From: CAZDET01 sp964504335
GTDB lineage: Bacteria > Bacteroidota > Bacteroidia > Chitinophagales > Saprospiraceae
Direction: 5' to 3'
DNA: 64,000 bases
NCBI GenBank assembly: GCA_964504335.1
Contig: CAZDET010000001.1
Span: forward strand, 62,001 to 126,000
In this document: one piece after another, positions 51,424 to 59,939 of the stretch
How the letters are laid out: each line of letters begins with the position of its first letter
How positions within the stretch are numbered: the stretch's first letter is position 1
Notes under the pieces: generated by a model
The model's database searches: none
The model's input: the letters and a program-made list of their open reading frames with translations, nothing else
Told to the model about the DNA's origin: nothing
Position numbers and translations under genes: made by a program

Positions 51424-52122
51424 CTACAGCAATTTGAAAATAGTCCACAAAATCTTATGCCCTGCCAGAATGGTTCCACGCAGGGTTCCAGATACTTTAG
51501 ACACGCCGATGCGGCGTCGGTAACGCACGGGTACTTCTGTTGCTTTCAGACCCTGCTTAGCGGCCCGCACCTGCATCTCTACGGTCCAGCCAAAATCGGG
51601 ATCGCGCATGCCGAGGTCGCGCAACACCGGCCACTTAATGGCCCGAAAGGGGCCAAGGTCCGTGAAGTGATAGTCGTAAAAGAGCCGGATTAAGTTGGTG
51701 GCCAGCCAGTTGCCAAACACCTGTTGGGGGGTCATAGCGCCCCGTTCCATTTGCCCGAGGGCCCTGCTTCCGATGACGAGGTCACAATTCTCCGTTAGCA
51801 TGGGGTGTATCAGGTCGGGCAATTGCTCCGGGTAGTCGGAGTGATCTCCGTCGAGGAACACTACAATGTCCGGTTGGTCGGCAGCCGGTTTAGCCGCGAG
51901 GTAGGCCATGCCACGCAGACAGGCGCTACCGTAGCCTGGCCGGGGTTCGTGTACGACGGTAGCTCCGGCGGCAGCGGCTACGGCAGCCGTCTGGTCGGTA
52001 CTCGCATTGTTGCACACGATAATTTCCCGAACCCAATCGGGGGGAATTTCCGCAACGACTAATCCAATGGAGGCCTCCTCATTGAAGGCGGGAATCAGCA
52101 CGTCAATAATCGGTTTCCCCAA
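51424..52122 (-). CDS. DPM1-like family 2 glycosyltransferase
   Basis: 232 residues, soluble GT-A fold: VLIPAFNEEASIGLVVAEIP, VCNNASTDQT, the DxD equivalent FLDGDHSDYP, and GSRALGQ. Such enzymes load a sugar from a nucleotide donor onto polyprenyl phosphate or act as dTDP-sugar transferases in exported glycan pathways. There is no C-terminal membrane domain. It heads the operon with the processive GT2. Confidence 0.88.
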   Translation of the reverse strand: MGKPIIDVLIPAFNEEASIGLVVAEIPPDWVREIIVCNNASTDQTAAVAAAAGATVVHEPRPGYGSACLRGMAYLAAKPAADQPDIVVFLDGDHSDYPEQLPDLIHPMLTENCDLVIGSRALGQMERGAMTPQQVFGNWLATNLIRLFYDYHFTDLGPFRAIKWPVLRDLGMRDPDFGWTVEMQVRAAKQGLKATEVPVRYRRRIGVSKVSGTLRGTILAGHKILWTIFKLL

Positions 52123-52166
52123 AGTACTGGCATTTGTTGGTCTTCAAAAGCGATGATTCAACCGCA

Positions 52167-52174
52167 CAAAGGTA
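52167..52174 (-). promoter_or_regulatory. -7 box of the GT2 operon
   Basis: TACCTTTG on the minus strand, exact to TAnnTTTG, 44 bp upstream of the DPM1-like start; TTAA stands 19 bp further up. Confidence 0.55.
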
Positions 52175-52321
52175 GTAGAAAACCCTTTTACTGTTAAATT
52201 CCTGAATTAGGAGTGCGTTCCCGCAACAGAAGTAGTCTCCTGACGTACAGAGTGAAGTCCTCACCCCTCCCGTACCACCCACAAAAGGCTCAAATTTTGT
52301 AACTATTTACTCAGGTACCAA

Positions 52322-52627
52322 ATGAGAATTACTAATTCTGCCTCTGGATTAAACAGCGACCAGCTGCAACTCGCGCTTGCCCGCCTCGAAATCCTCGAAG
52401 CCCCAGACGGCCAACGAGTGATCGATTTGATCAGTCGATTCGGCCCGCTTCAAGGTGCGGAAATTGCGTGTATTCTGCAGTTGCCGGAACCGGAGTGCAC
52501 CCAGTTGCTCGCACAGTTGAGCTGGACCGGGCTGCTTTACGAAGCACCCGAAAGCCTGCGCTACTGTATCGACGACTCGCGGCTTGCTCAGTTGCGCCAC
52601 GTGGTTGGCCAACTAACGCTCCGCTAA
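52322..52627 (+). CDS. Small winged-helix protein, ArsR-like
   Basis: 101 residues with a predicted winged helix (VIDLISRFGPLQGAEIACIL ... PECTQLLAQLSWTGLLYEA), ending SRLAQLRHVVGQL. The pattern fits ArsR-type regulators, without metal-binding cysteine pairs. It is convergent with fabG and may regulate something outside this locus. Confidence 0.6.
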   Translation: MRITNSASGLNSDQLQLALARLEILEAPDGQRVIDLISRFGPLQGAEIACILQLPEPECTQLLAQLSWTGLLYEAPESLRYCIDDSRLAQLRHVVGQLTLR

Positions 52628-52646
52628 GTCATCCGCTCCATCCTGT

Positions 52647-53390
52647 CTAAACGCTCAACCCACCACAAACGCTAAGTACCTGCCCATTGACATAGGTGCT
52701 TAGATCGCTCGCCAAAAATACACAGGCATCGGCCACTTCAGTTGCTTGGCCAAATCGTTTCATCGGAATATTCCCCAGGTAGGCCTCGCGCGTCTGCTCG
52801 TTGAGCTCTTCGGTCATTTCCGTCTCGATGAAGCCCGGAGCCAGTACGTTGCACCGCACCTGCCGGGAGCCGATTTCTTTGGCTACCGATTTGCTGAAGC
52901 CGATAATACCGGCTTTGGAAGCGGCGTAATTCGCCTGCCCGGCATTGCCTCCGATACCGACGATCGAACCAATGTTGATGATCGATCCGCCGCGGCGGAT
53001 CATGTGGCGCAAGGCATGCTTGGTGAGATTGAACACCGATTTCAGGTTGTTGTCCATGACGGCATCCCACTGTTCCTCCTGCATGCGGAGCAGCAGGGTG
53101 TCGCGGGTAATGCCGGCATTGTTGACGACAATGTCGATTTGTCCAAAATCAGCAAGGACGGAATCGATTAGCTGCTGGGCGGCGCTAAAATCAGCGGCGT
53201 CGGATTGGTAGGCGCGCACGGGTTGGTCTTCCGTCGTTAGTTCCGCTGCTAGCAGATTGGCCACCTCTGCGCTGGAGCGGTACGTAAAGGCGACGGCCGC
53301 ACCTTCTTCCGCAAATCGTCGTACCAAGGCTGCGCCAATACCGCGGGAGCCGCCGGTGATTAAAGCTGTTTTTCCAGTGAGTAGTGCCAT
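52647..53390 (-). CDS. fabG: 3-oxoacyl-[acyl-carrier-protein] reductase
   Basis: 247 residues of the classical short-chain dehydrogenase family. Cofactor motif TGGSRGIGAAL (12-22), NNAGITRD (about 90), catalytic Ser in INIGSIVG and Tyr-x-x-x-Lys in YAASKAG, with ending GQVLSVCGGLSV typical of FabG. It reduces beta-ketoacyl-ACP in fatty-acid elongation. It is solitary here, without other fab genes. Confidence 0.93.
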   Translation of the reverse strand: MALLTGKTALITGGSRGIGAALVRRFAEEGAAVAFTYRSSAEVANLLAAELTTEDQPVRAYQSDAADFSAAQQLIDSVLADFGQIDIVVNNAGITRDTLLLRMQEEQWDAVMDNNLKSVFNLTKHALRHMIRRGGSIINIGSIVGIGGNAGQANYAASKAGIIGFSKSVAKEIGSRQVRCNVLAPGFIETEMTEELNEQTREAYLGNIPMKRFGQATEVADACVFLASDLSTYVNGQVLSVCGGLSV

Positions 53391-53502
53391 GTGTGGATAG
53401 AGTTTATACCGGGTTTTCAGACGTTAAGATAGCGTTAGCGTTCTCGCAAGGATCGCAATTTTACGTTAAATTGACGAATTACGCCACTCCAAATGTCCGT
53501 CT

Positions 53503-54672
53503 ATGATTCGCTATCTACCCGTTGCTTTGGTTCTTTTGCTTCTATCCCTGAGTGCTTGCATAGAAGATCGCGAATCGGTATCGGTGCGAACCTACACGGA
53601 TACGGAACTCGCCATCCTTTCCGAAAAACTCCACGTGGATGCCCAGCCCGTCGATTATCAACTGCGGTTTCCCAAGCACATGCAGGAGTTGGGGCTTCGG
53701 CCCCAGGAGATCAACAATCACCTGGCCATGCTGGGCCGCGTGCTCTTTTACGATACCCGCCTTTCCAAAACCAATGAGGTGAGCTGCGCCAGTTGCCACG
53801 ACCAGGGCCTGGCTTTCGCCGACGACGAGGCCTTCAGCAAAGGATTTGCCGGTAGCCTGACGAAGCGCAACAGCATCTCCCTGGCGGCCACGGCAAATTT
53901 CAGTACCTCGTACGACGCCAGCCAAACGGCGAACGGGGAGGGCGTCTTCTTCTTTTGGGACGAGCGCGCACAGACCATCGTCGAGCAAAGCAGCCTCACC
54001 ATCACCGACCCCATCGAAATGGGGCTGGAGCCCGCCGAGCTGGAACAGCGCCTGCGCGAAGATCCGATGTATAGTATTCTCGCCAAGCGGGCTTTCCGTT
54101 CCAACGAGCTGAGCTTCACTCAGGTACTCCTGGCACTGCAGGAATTCTGCAACAGCATTTCCTCTACCAACAGCAAGTTTGACGACCTGCTCAATTGGCG
54201 CGTCGGGCACCAGGTTGGCTCTAATCCATTCACCCAACAGGAGCTGCTGGGCCGGGGCCTGTTTATCGATCACTGCTCAAGTTGTCACAGCCGGGATATG
54301 ACGCTTTCGAGTAAAAGTATTGCCAACAACGGCCTCGATCTCGAATATGCAGATAAGGGCGTTGGAGCCCATCGGCGGGTCGAAGCCTTCGACGGCTTTT
54401 TCAAGATCCCAATGTTGCGGAATATCGCCGTTACGGCACCCTACATGCACGACGGCCGCTTCGCCACGCTGGAGGAAGTCATCGATCACTACAACACGGG
54501 CATCGCCAATCATCCCAATTTATCCGACGATCTGAAAGACCCTTCCACGAACGCTCCGAAGCGCAATTTCCTGACGGAAGGCGATAAGCAGGCACTCACT
54601 GCTTTTCTGCACACCCTCACCGATTACGAATTTCTGGCGGACGAACGCTTCAGCGATCCCTTTAAACGCTAA
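53503..54672 (+). CDS. Di-haem cytochrome c peroxidase (MauG/CcpA family)
   Basis: 389 residues, lipoprotein signal (MIRYLPVALVLLLLSLSAC). Two haem c attachment sites, CASCH (about residue 98) and CSSCH (about residue 260), and the low-spin-domain methionine/histidine neighbourhood MLRNIAVTAPYMHDGRFATLEEVI. It reduces peroxide in the periplasm using a cytochrome c or other small donor. It precedes ahcY by 66 bp, which has its own -7 box. Confidence 0.93.
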   Translation: MIRYLPVALVLLLLSLSACIEDRESVSVRTYTDTELAILSEKLHVDAQPVDYQLRFPKHMQELGLRPQEINNHLAMLGRVLFYDTRLSKTNEVSCASCHDQGLAFADDEAFSKGFAGSLTKRNSISLAATANFSTSYDASQTANGEGVFFFWDERAQTIVEQSSLTITDPIEMGLEPAELEQRLREDPMYSILAKRAFRSNELSFTQVLLALQEFCNSISSTNSKFDDLLNWRVGHQVGSNPFTQQELLGRGLFIDHCSSCHSRDMTLSSKSIANNGLDLEYADKGVGAHRRVEAFDGFFKIPMLRNIAVTAPYMHDGRFATLEEVIDHYNTGIANHPNLSDDLKDPSTNAPKRNFLTEGDKQALTAFLHTLTDYEFLADERFSDPFKR

Positions 54673-54697
54673 TGACGCGAAATCCGCCGTTTCTTGC

Positions 54698-54705
54698 TAC
54701 CTTTG
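54698..54705 (+). promoter_or_regulatory. ahcY -7 promoter box
   Basis: TACCTTTG, exact match, 33 bp from the start codon. Confidence 0.6.
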
Positions 54706-54738
54706 CAGCCAATTTAGATCATCAAAAAGCATAACTAA

Positions 54739-56052
54739 ATGCCCGCAACCGACGCCAAGGTAAATTACAAGGTAAAAGACATCAATCTTGCCGCCTGGGG
54801 ACGTAAAGAAATCGAGCTGGCCGAAGCTGAAATGCCCGGCTTGATGGCCCTGCGCGAACAGTACGGTGCAGAAAAGCCACTAAAAGGAGCCCGCATTGCC
54901 GGCTGCCTGCACATGACCATCCAAACGGCGGTGCTGATCGAGACGCTTATCGAATTGGGTGCCGATGTCACCTGGTCGAGCTGTAACATTTTCTCTACAC
55001 AAGACCATGCAGCAGCGGCCGTCGCCGCCGCGGGTATTCCGGTATTTGCCTGGAAGGGCATGACCGAAGAAGAATTCTGGTGGTCGATCGAGCAAACGCT
55101 GTTTGCATTTCCCGAGGGCGAGCCCCTCAACATGATCCTCGACGACGGTGGGGACCTCACCAACCTGGTACTCGATAAGCATCCCGAACTGGTGGCCAAC
55201 ATCCGCGGGTTGAGCGAAGAAACTACTACCGGCGTTCACCGCCTCTACGAGCGCATGAAGAAAGGGACCCTCCCCATGCCGGCTATCAACGTAAACGACT
55301 CCGTTACCAAGTCCAAATTCGACAATAAGTACGGTTGCCGCGAATCCGCCGTCGATGCCGTCCGCCGCGCCACCGATGTGATGATGGCCGGAAAAGTTGC
55401 CCTGGTTGCCGGCTACGGCGACGTGGGTAAGGGTACGGTTGCCAGCCTCCAGGGAGCCGGCTGCCGGGTAATCGTCTCCGAAATCGACCCCATTTGCGCC
55501 CTACAGGCCGCTATGGACGGATTCGCCGTTCAGAAAGTGATGACGGCCATCCCACAAGCCGATATCATCATTACCGCTACCGGTAACAAGGACATCATTA
55601 CCGAGCAGCACTTCCGGGCCATGAAGGACAAAGCCATCGTCTGCAACATCGGTCACTTCGACAATGAGATCGATATGGCCTGGTTGAACAAAAACTACGG
55701 CGATACGAAAGACAATATCAAGCCACAGGTCGACAAGTACACCATCGACGGAAAGGATATCGTCGTCCTGGCCGAAGGCCGCCTGGTCAACCTCGGTTGC
55801 GCTACCGGCCACCCGAGCTTCGTGATGTCCAACAGCTTCACCAACCAGACGCTGGCGCAAATCGAACTGTGGAAGCACCACGAAAATTACGAGAACAAGG
55901 TATACATGCTTCCCAAGCACCTCGACGAGCAGGTTGCCCGCCTGCACCTCTCCAAGATCGGTGCGGAATTGGAAGAATTGTCGAAAGACCAGGCCGATTA
56001 CATCGGTGTACCGAAGGAGGGTCCCTTCAAGCCGGAGTACTACCGCTACTAG
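54739..56052 (+). CDS. ahcY: S-adenosylhomocysteine hydrolase
   Basis: Hydrolyses S-adenosylhomocysteine to adenosine and homocysteine, recycling the product of methylations. 437 residues. NAD site VAGYGDVGKGTVAS, substrate residues GCLHMTIQTAVLIETL, NVNDSVTKSKFDN and HPSFVMSNSF are all present, with the C-terminal tail KPEYYRY. A strong terminator follows 22 bp after the stop. Confidence 0.97.
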   Translation: MPATDAKVNYKVKDINLAAWGRKEIELAEAEMPGLMALREQYGAEKPLKGARIAGCLHMTIQTAVLIETLIELGADVTWSSCNIFSTQDHAAAAVAAAGIPVFAWKGMTEEEFWWSIEQTLFAFPEGEPLNMILDDGGDLTNLVLDKHPELVANIRGLSEETTTGVHRLYERMKKGTLPMPAINVNDSVTKSKFDNKYGCRESAVDAVRRATDVMMAGKVALVAGYGDVGKGTVASLQGAGCRVIVSEIDPICALQAAMDGFAVQKVMTAIPQADIIITATGNKDIITEQHFRAMKDKAIVCNIGHFDNEIDMAWLNKNYGDTKDNIKPQVDKYTIDGKDIVVLAEGRLVNLGCATGHPSFVMSNSFTNQTLAQIELWKHHENYENKVYMLPKHLDEQVARLHLSKIGAELEELSKDQADYIGVPKEGPFKPEYYRY

Positions 56053-56073
56053 AAGGCTCCTCCGATCGATTGC

Positions 56074-56107
56074 AAAAAAGCCCCGGAACTGGTTCCGGGG
56101 CTTTTTT
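56074..56107. terminator. ahcY terminator
   Basis: Perfect 16-bp stem (AAAAAAGCCCCGGAAC and complement) with a 2-nt loop, T run included in the stem; works on either strand. Confidence 0.92.
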
Positions 56108-56165
56108 CGTCGTTCGCCTGTGCAAAAGGGGCGCTTTTTGCATCTATCTGGTAAAAACCGAATCC

Positions 56166-57995
56166 ATGCGATGCTTTTTCACCCTACTAATTTTCCTGTC
56201 GATTACACCGTTGGTAACTGCTCAATCCTTCCCACACGAAGGATGTATCACTTCTACCGACGGAACTCCCGTACATCTGGCTACGCTGTCGACTATTGAC
56301 GGGGCCGTCATTGCTACAACTAATGAAAGTGGTTGTTATACCGTGCAGCTGACCGATTCGCTGGTGGAACTGCAAATTCGGGCACCTCACCATGTCTATC
56401 GGGAGGTCATGAGTATCTCCGGGCGCCCCCTCGCCATCGAGCTGCCCAAAGGAAGTAGTCCGGAGTTAACCGATCGCGCAGCTAGAGAAGAAGCATTCAT
56501 GCGCGGAAAAAGCCCTTTCGACATTTCCCGCCCGGAAACCGATCCCGTCCCTGCATCCGATGCGGTGATGGCAAGCGAAATGGTACACACTACTCCGGGA
56601 ATTACCATGTCGGCTGCCCCCGAGCCGGTAGGCAAGGCCCGCACCAGTGCATTTGCCAGCCGACGGGCCGATCGGGTTTCCCTTCCCGATGCCGGTACCC
56701 TGACGGCCGGGGAGATCAACGATTTCACCAAATGGACGCTCTGGGAAGATATCAGCCAGGCCGAGCTACACCAGTATCGCAACGATTGGCCCCTCTTTGC
56801 CGACCATCGCTACACCGTCCAGGTCGTCAGTGAATCGGGAGCCATTTTGGCCGACGAACCGGTAGAACTCATCGATAGCCGGGGCCGTGTACTTTGGGAG
56901 GCCCGCACCGATAATACGGGCAAGGCCGAGCTGTGGGCCGGTTTTAACGATCAGCAAAAAACAATTCCGGCCAATCTGCGACTCCGCGTGGCCGGAAAAA
57001 GCTACCATGCAGAAAACGCCCAGCCCTTCCAGCAGGGGATCAACTTCCTTCGAATCGAACAATCTTGCCGGCCCGTAGCCTCCCTCGACATTGCCTTCGT
57101 AGTAGATGCGACCGGGTCGATGTCTGATGAAATTGCCTACCTGCAAAGCGAGCTGCTCGATGTAATTGAGCGCATTCAGGACACGCTCGGACTGGAGGAT
57201 GTTCGCCTGGGCAGCGTCTTCTACCGCGATCAGGGAGACACCTACCTCACTAAGCATTCGCCTTTATCGGGCGATTTTTCCAAAACCATCGAGTTCATCC
57301 GCCGGCAGGAAGCCGACGGTGGAGGGGACATGCCGGAAGCCGTACCCGATGCATTGGAAACCGCCTTGAATGAACTGAGTTGGAATACCAATAGCGCGAA
57401 TCGTCTGCTATTTCTCGTACTCGACGCACCTCCCCACCAAAATTCGGACGAGCACGCCCGTCTGAAAAAGCTCATCCGCCAGGCAGCCGCCCAGGGTATT
57501 CGCATCATCCCAGTTGCCTGTAGCGGCATCAACAAAACCACCGAATACCTGCTCCGCACGATGGCTCTGGCAACCAACGGCACCTACACCTTCCTGACCG
57601 ACCACAGCGGCGTCGGGAACCCTCATCTGGAACCAACTACGGACGAATATGACGTCGAAAAGCTAAACGATGTCATCGTACGCCTGGCGGTACAGTTCGG
57701 CCGTTCTACGACCTGCGAACCGCCAGTCGCCCAGCACACCGAGCCTCTCTCGAACGACCCGGTACTCGCCTGGAGCTTCTGGCCAAATCCATCCGAGGGC
57801 ATCGTCAACCTGAAATCCGACGATACGGAGGCGACCCTTTATTTAACCGATCAAAATGGCAAGTTACTGGAACGGCATTTGGTCCGCCGTGCGCAGGAGC
57901 GCCTGCGGTTCGATCAATATCCGGCCGGTGTCTATTACCTGAGGCTGGAGTCAGCCGATGGGCGCATCTCCAATCAGCAATTAATCATCATGTGA
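56166..57995 (+). CDS. Secreted von Willebrand factor A protein with T9SS sorting domain
   Basis: 609 residues from the ATG at 56166, directly before the signal peptide (MRCFFTLLIFLSITPLVTAQ); the longer frame overlaps ahcY. In order: a short carboxypeptidase-regulatory-like domain (25-75), a linker, a vWA-associated region (GEINDFTKWTLWEDI, about 185), the vWA domain with MIDAS D314-ATGS-M319-S320, and a C-terminal Por secretion tail (about 535-609) of type PNPSEGIVNLKS ... YPAGVYYLRLES. It is therefore a predicted substrate of the T9SS encoded at 1389-7426. The 3' end overlaps the convergent peptidase gene by 15 bp. Confidence 0.88.
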   Translation: MRCFFTLLIFLSITPLVTAQSFPHEGCITSTDGTPVHLATLSTIDGAVIATTNESGCYTVQLTDSLVELQIRAPHHVYREVMSISGRPLAIELPKGSSPELTDRAAREEAFMRGKSPFDISRPETDPVPASDAVMASEMVHTTPGITMSAAPEPVGKARTSAFASRRADRVSLPDAGTLTAGEINDFTKWTLWEDISQAELHQYRNDWPLFADHRYTVQVVSESGAILADEPVELIDSRGRVLWEARTDNTGKAELWAGFNDQQKTIPANLRLRVAGKSYHAENAQPFQQGINFLRIEQSCRPVASLDIAFVVDATGSMSDEIAYLQSELLDVIERIQDTLGLEDVRLGSVFYRDQGDTYLTKHSPLSGDFSKTIEFIRRQEADGGGDMPEAVPDALETALNELSWNTNSANRLLFLVLDAPPHQNSDEHARLKKLIRQAAAQGIRIIPVACSGINKTTEYLLRTMALATNGTYTFLTDHSGVGNPHLEPTTDEYDVEKLNDVIVRLAVQFGRSTTCEPPVAQHTEPLSNDPVLAWSFWPNPSEGIVNLKSDDTEATLYLTDQNGKLLERHLVRRAQERLRFDQYPAGVYYLRLESADGRISNQQLIIM

Positions 57996-59813
57996 TGCCC
58001 CTAACCACGCCTGGCGATTCGCCTGTTCTTGGGTCGTCAGGGTGGCTCCGGCCTCCGATTCTTTCAGGACGACCTCCCAGGTGATATCCGGACCTGCAGT
58101 GAACATGCCCGCTTCCTCGATGCCGTCTTCCAGGTATCGGACCGTGTAGGATTGACCGATTTCCAGGGAGTCTGTTATTGCCTCAAACGCTTCTTCGGAC
58201 GTCAGTGGTTGGCCGGCCATTTCCACGATTACGGCCCCTTGGCTGACGCCGGCAGGGTAGAGCGGATTGTTTTTCCGGATTTTATCCACCACCCGCGCAC
58301 CTTCGGAAGTGTACGACAGGTTCAGCCGCCAGAAGCCGACTTTATCCAAATGGGGCTGCCTGGCTACGAATCCGAAGGGGGCCAATAGCGGACCGGGTGC
58401 CGGCAAATCGGAGCCGTAAATGGATTGCCGGAAAAAAGAGCGGGCAAAGAGTTCGTCGCCGCATACATCGGCCAGCACGCGTTCCAGGTCGGCAATTTCG
58501 TACGGGATTTCCGTGCGGCCGTACCGCTGCCATACTTCGCGCATGAAGTTATCCAGGGTGATCTCCTCGAAGCGCTTGCGCAGCTCCAGGTCGAGCAGGT
58601 AGCCCAACACCGCGCCGTAGCTGTAATACGAAATGAAGATATTGGCAAAGTTATTGGCATCGTTAGCTGTGGCAGCATCCACGAAAGGGGCCTGTTGGCT
58701 CATTCCAATAGGACCGAATAATTGCCGGCCCGGCGCGTTGTAGACCCGATTGAATAATCCCGTCAGCTCCCGGGCCAGATCGGCGGGTTGAAGAATCCCC
58801 GCGCGAGCGAGCGTCAGGCCGTCGTAGTAGGAAGTAAATCCTTCGGCAAACCAGAGGGCATCCGACATATTGGCCGCATCAAAATCGAAGGGCTCCAGAG
58901 AATTCGGCCGGATGCGCTCGACGTTCCAAGCATGGAAAAATTCGTGCGAAATCGTGCCGATCAGCCCCCGGGCATTGCGCTCTAAGCTGGAAGCACTCGA
59001 ACAAATCGTAGAATTGCGGTGCTCCATCCCATCGCCGTACACGTAGGGGTTGTAGCTGCACAAAAAAGTATACCGGCCGAAATCAAAATCGGGTAGCTCC
59101 CCGAAGATGGCCTTCTGGGTTTCCACCACCCGTTGCGTCCACTCCGCAAATTGATCGAATTCCTCGTCGGTCCCTTCGTGCAGCAGCGCCATTTCGATGC
59201 GGTAATCCGTTCCGTTCGATTCGGACGTCCACGCACGGGATTCCAGCGGCCCAATGATCGTGGGACTGTCGAAGAAGTAATAATAATCGGGCGCGCGAAA
59301 TAGCGTATCGTTGATTACTTCGAGTTGCGTGGCTACCTTCCAGTCGGGATGGGCATTCAGATCGACGGCCATTTCAATGGGGCGATGGCCCATATCGACC
59401 CCGTACAAAAAGGAAGCCGGCATATTGAGGTGCACCTTTCGGCTGTCGATTCCCGAATAGGTACCATCCGCCCGGTCGCCAAAGAGGGTGTACTGTACCA
59501 GCGCCTCCCCATCGTGCCCGCTCACCGACCATTCGAAGGGACTCGTTCGGTAGACGCTTAAAGGGCTGCCATCCGGGCGCTCGGCAGTGATCCCGTACAC
59601 GTTTTTGGCAAAATTATGGGTGGCATAGCGCCCCGGTGAGGCATCCGGCATCCGGAGGTGCAGCGGCCCGGTGCCAAGCCCCTGAAAATGAATGCTGATA
59701 TGCAGCTCATGCTGAGCAATACCGGACAAATCCAGTGCATACCGGATGGCCGTTTGGGCATTGATCTCCAGGGCAGTACACCCGATAAGGAAAAGGAAGA
59801 AAAGGCGAATCAT
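57981..59813 (-). CDS. M61 family glycyl aminopeptidase-like metalloprotease
   Basis: 610 residues from the ATG at 59813 (a TTG two codons earlier is also possible), with a signal peptide ending near EINAQ. Zinc motif HEFFHAWN at residues 290-297 and the downstream glutamate region FAEGFTSYYDGL match M61. A PDZ-like segment lies at about 500-590 (NNPLYPAGVSQGAVIVEMAGQ). Periplasmic or surface exopeptidase activity is expected; specificity for Gly/Ala is typical of characterised members. Confidence 0.9.
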   Translation of the reverse strand: MIRLFFLFLIGCTALEINAQTAIRYALDLSGIAQHELHISIHFQGLGTGPLHLRMPDASPGRYATHNFAKNVYGITAERPDGSPLSVYRTSPFEWSVSGHDGEALVQYTLFGDRADGTYSGIDSRKVHLNMPASFLYGVDMGHRPIEMAVDLNAHPDWKVATQLEVINDTLFRAPDYYYFFDSPTIIGPLESRAWTSESNGTDYRIEMALLHEGTDEEFDQFAEWTQRVVETQKAIFGELPDFDFGRYTFLCSYNPYVYGDGMEHRNSTICSSASSLERNARGLIGTISHEFFHAWNVERIRPNSLEPFDFDAANMSDALWFAEGFTSYYDGLTLARAGILQPADLARELTGLFNRVYNAPGRQLFGPIGMSQQAPFVDAATANDANNFANIFISYYSYGAVLGYLLDLELRKRFEEITLDNFMREVWQRYGRTEIPYEIADLERVLADVCGDELFARSFFRQSIYGSDLPAPGPLLAPFGFVARQPHLDKVGFWRLNLSYTSEGARVVDKIRKNNPLYPAGVSQGAVIVEMAGQPLTSEEAFEAITDSLEIGQSYTVRYLEDGIEEAGMFTAGPDITWEVVLKESEAGATLTTQEQANRQAWLGASHDD

Positions 59814-59939
59814 ATGCAATCAGAAATAAGTGAAGTGGTTTAAACTTGTTCGACCATAAACAGGCAACAAATTTTTCCCAAAATACCAATGTTTGAAAGC
59901 CAGGATAAATGCAATCTAATAGTACCCCGTTGGGCTTCC

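Noticed and set aside
55797..56165. Upstream extension of the vWA gene overlapping ahcY
   Set aside because: The extension crosses the ahcY 3' end and its terminator; the ATG at 56166 begins a clear signal peptide.
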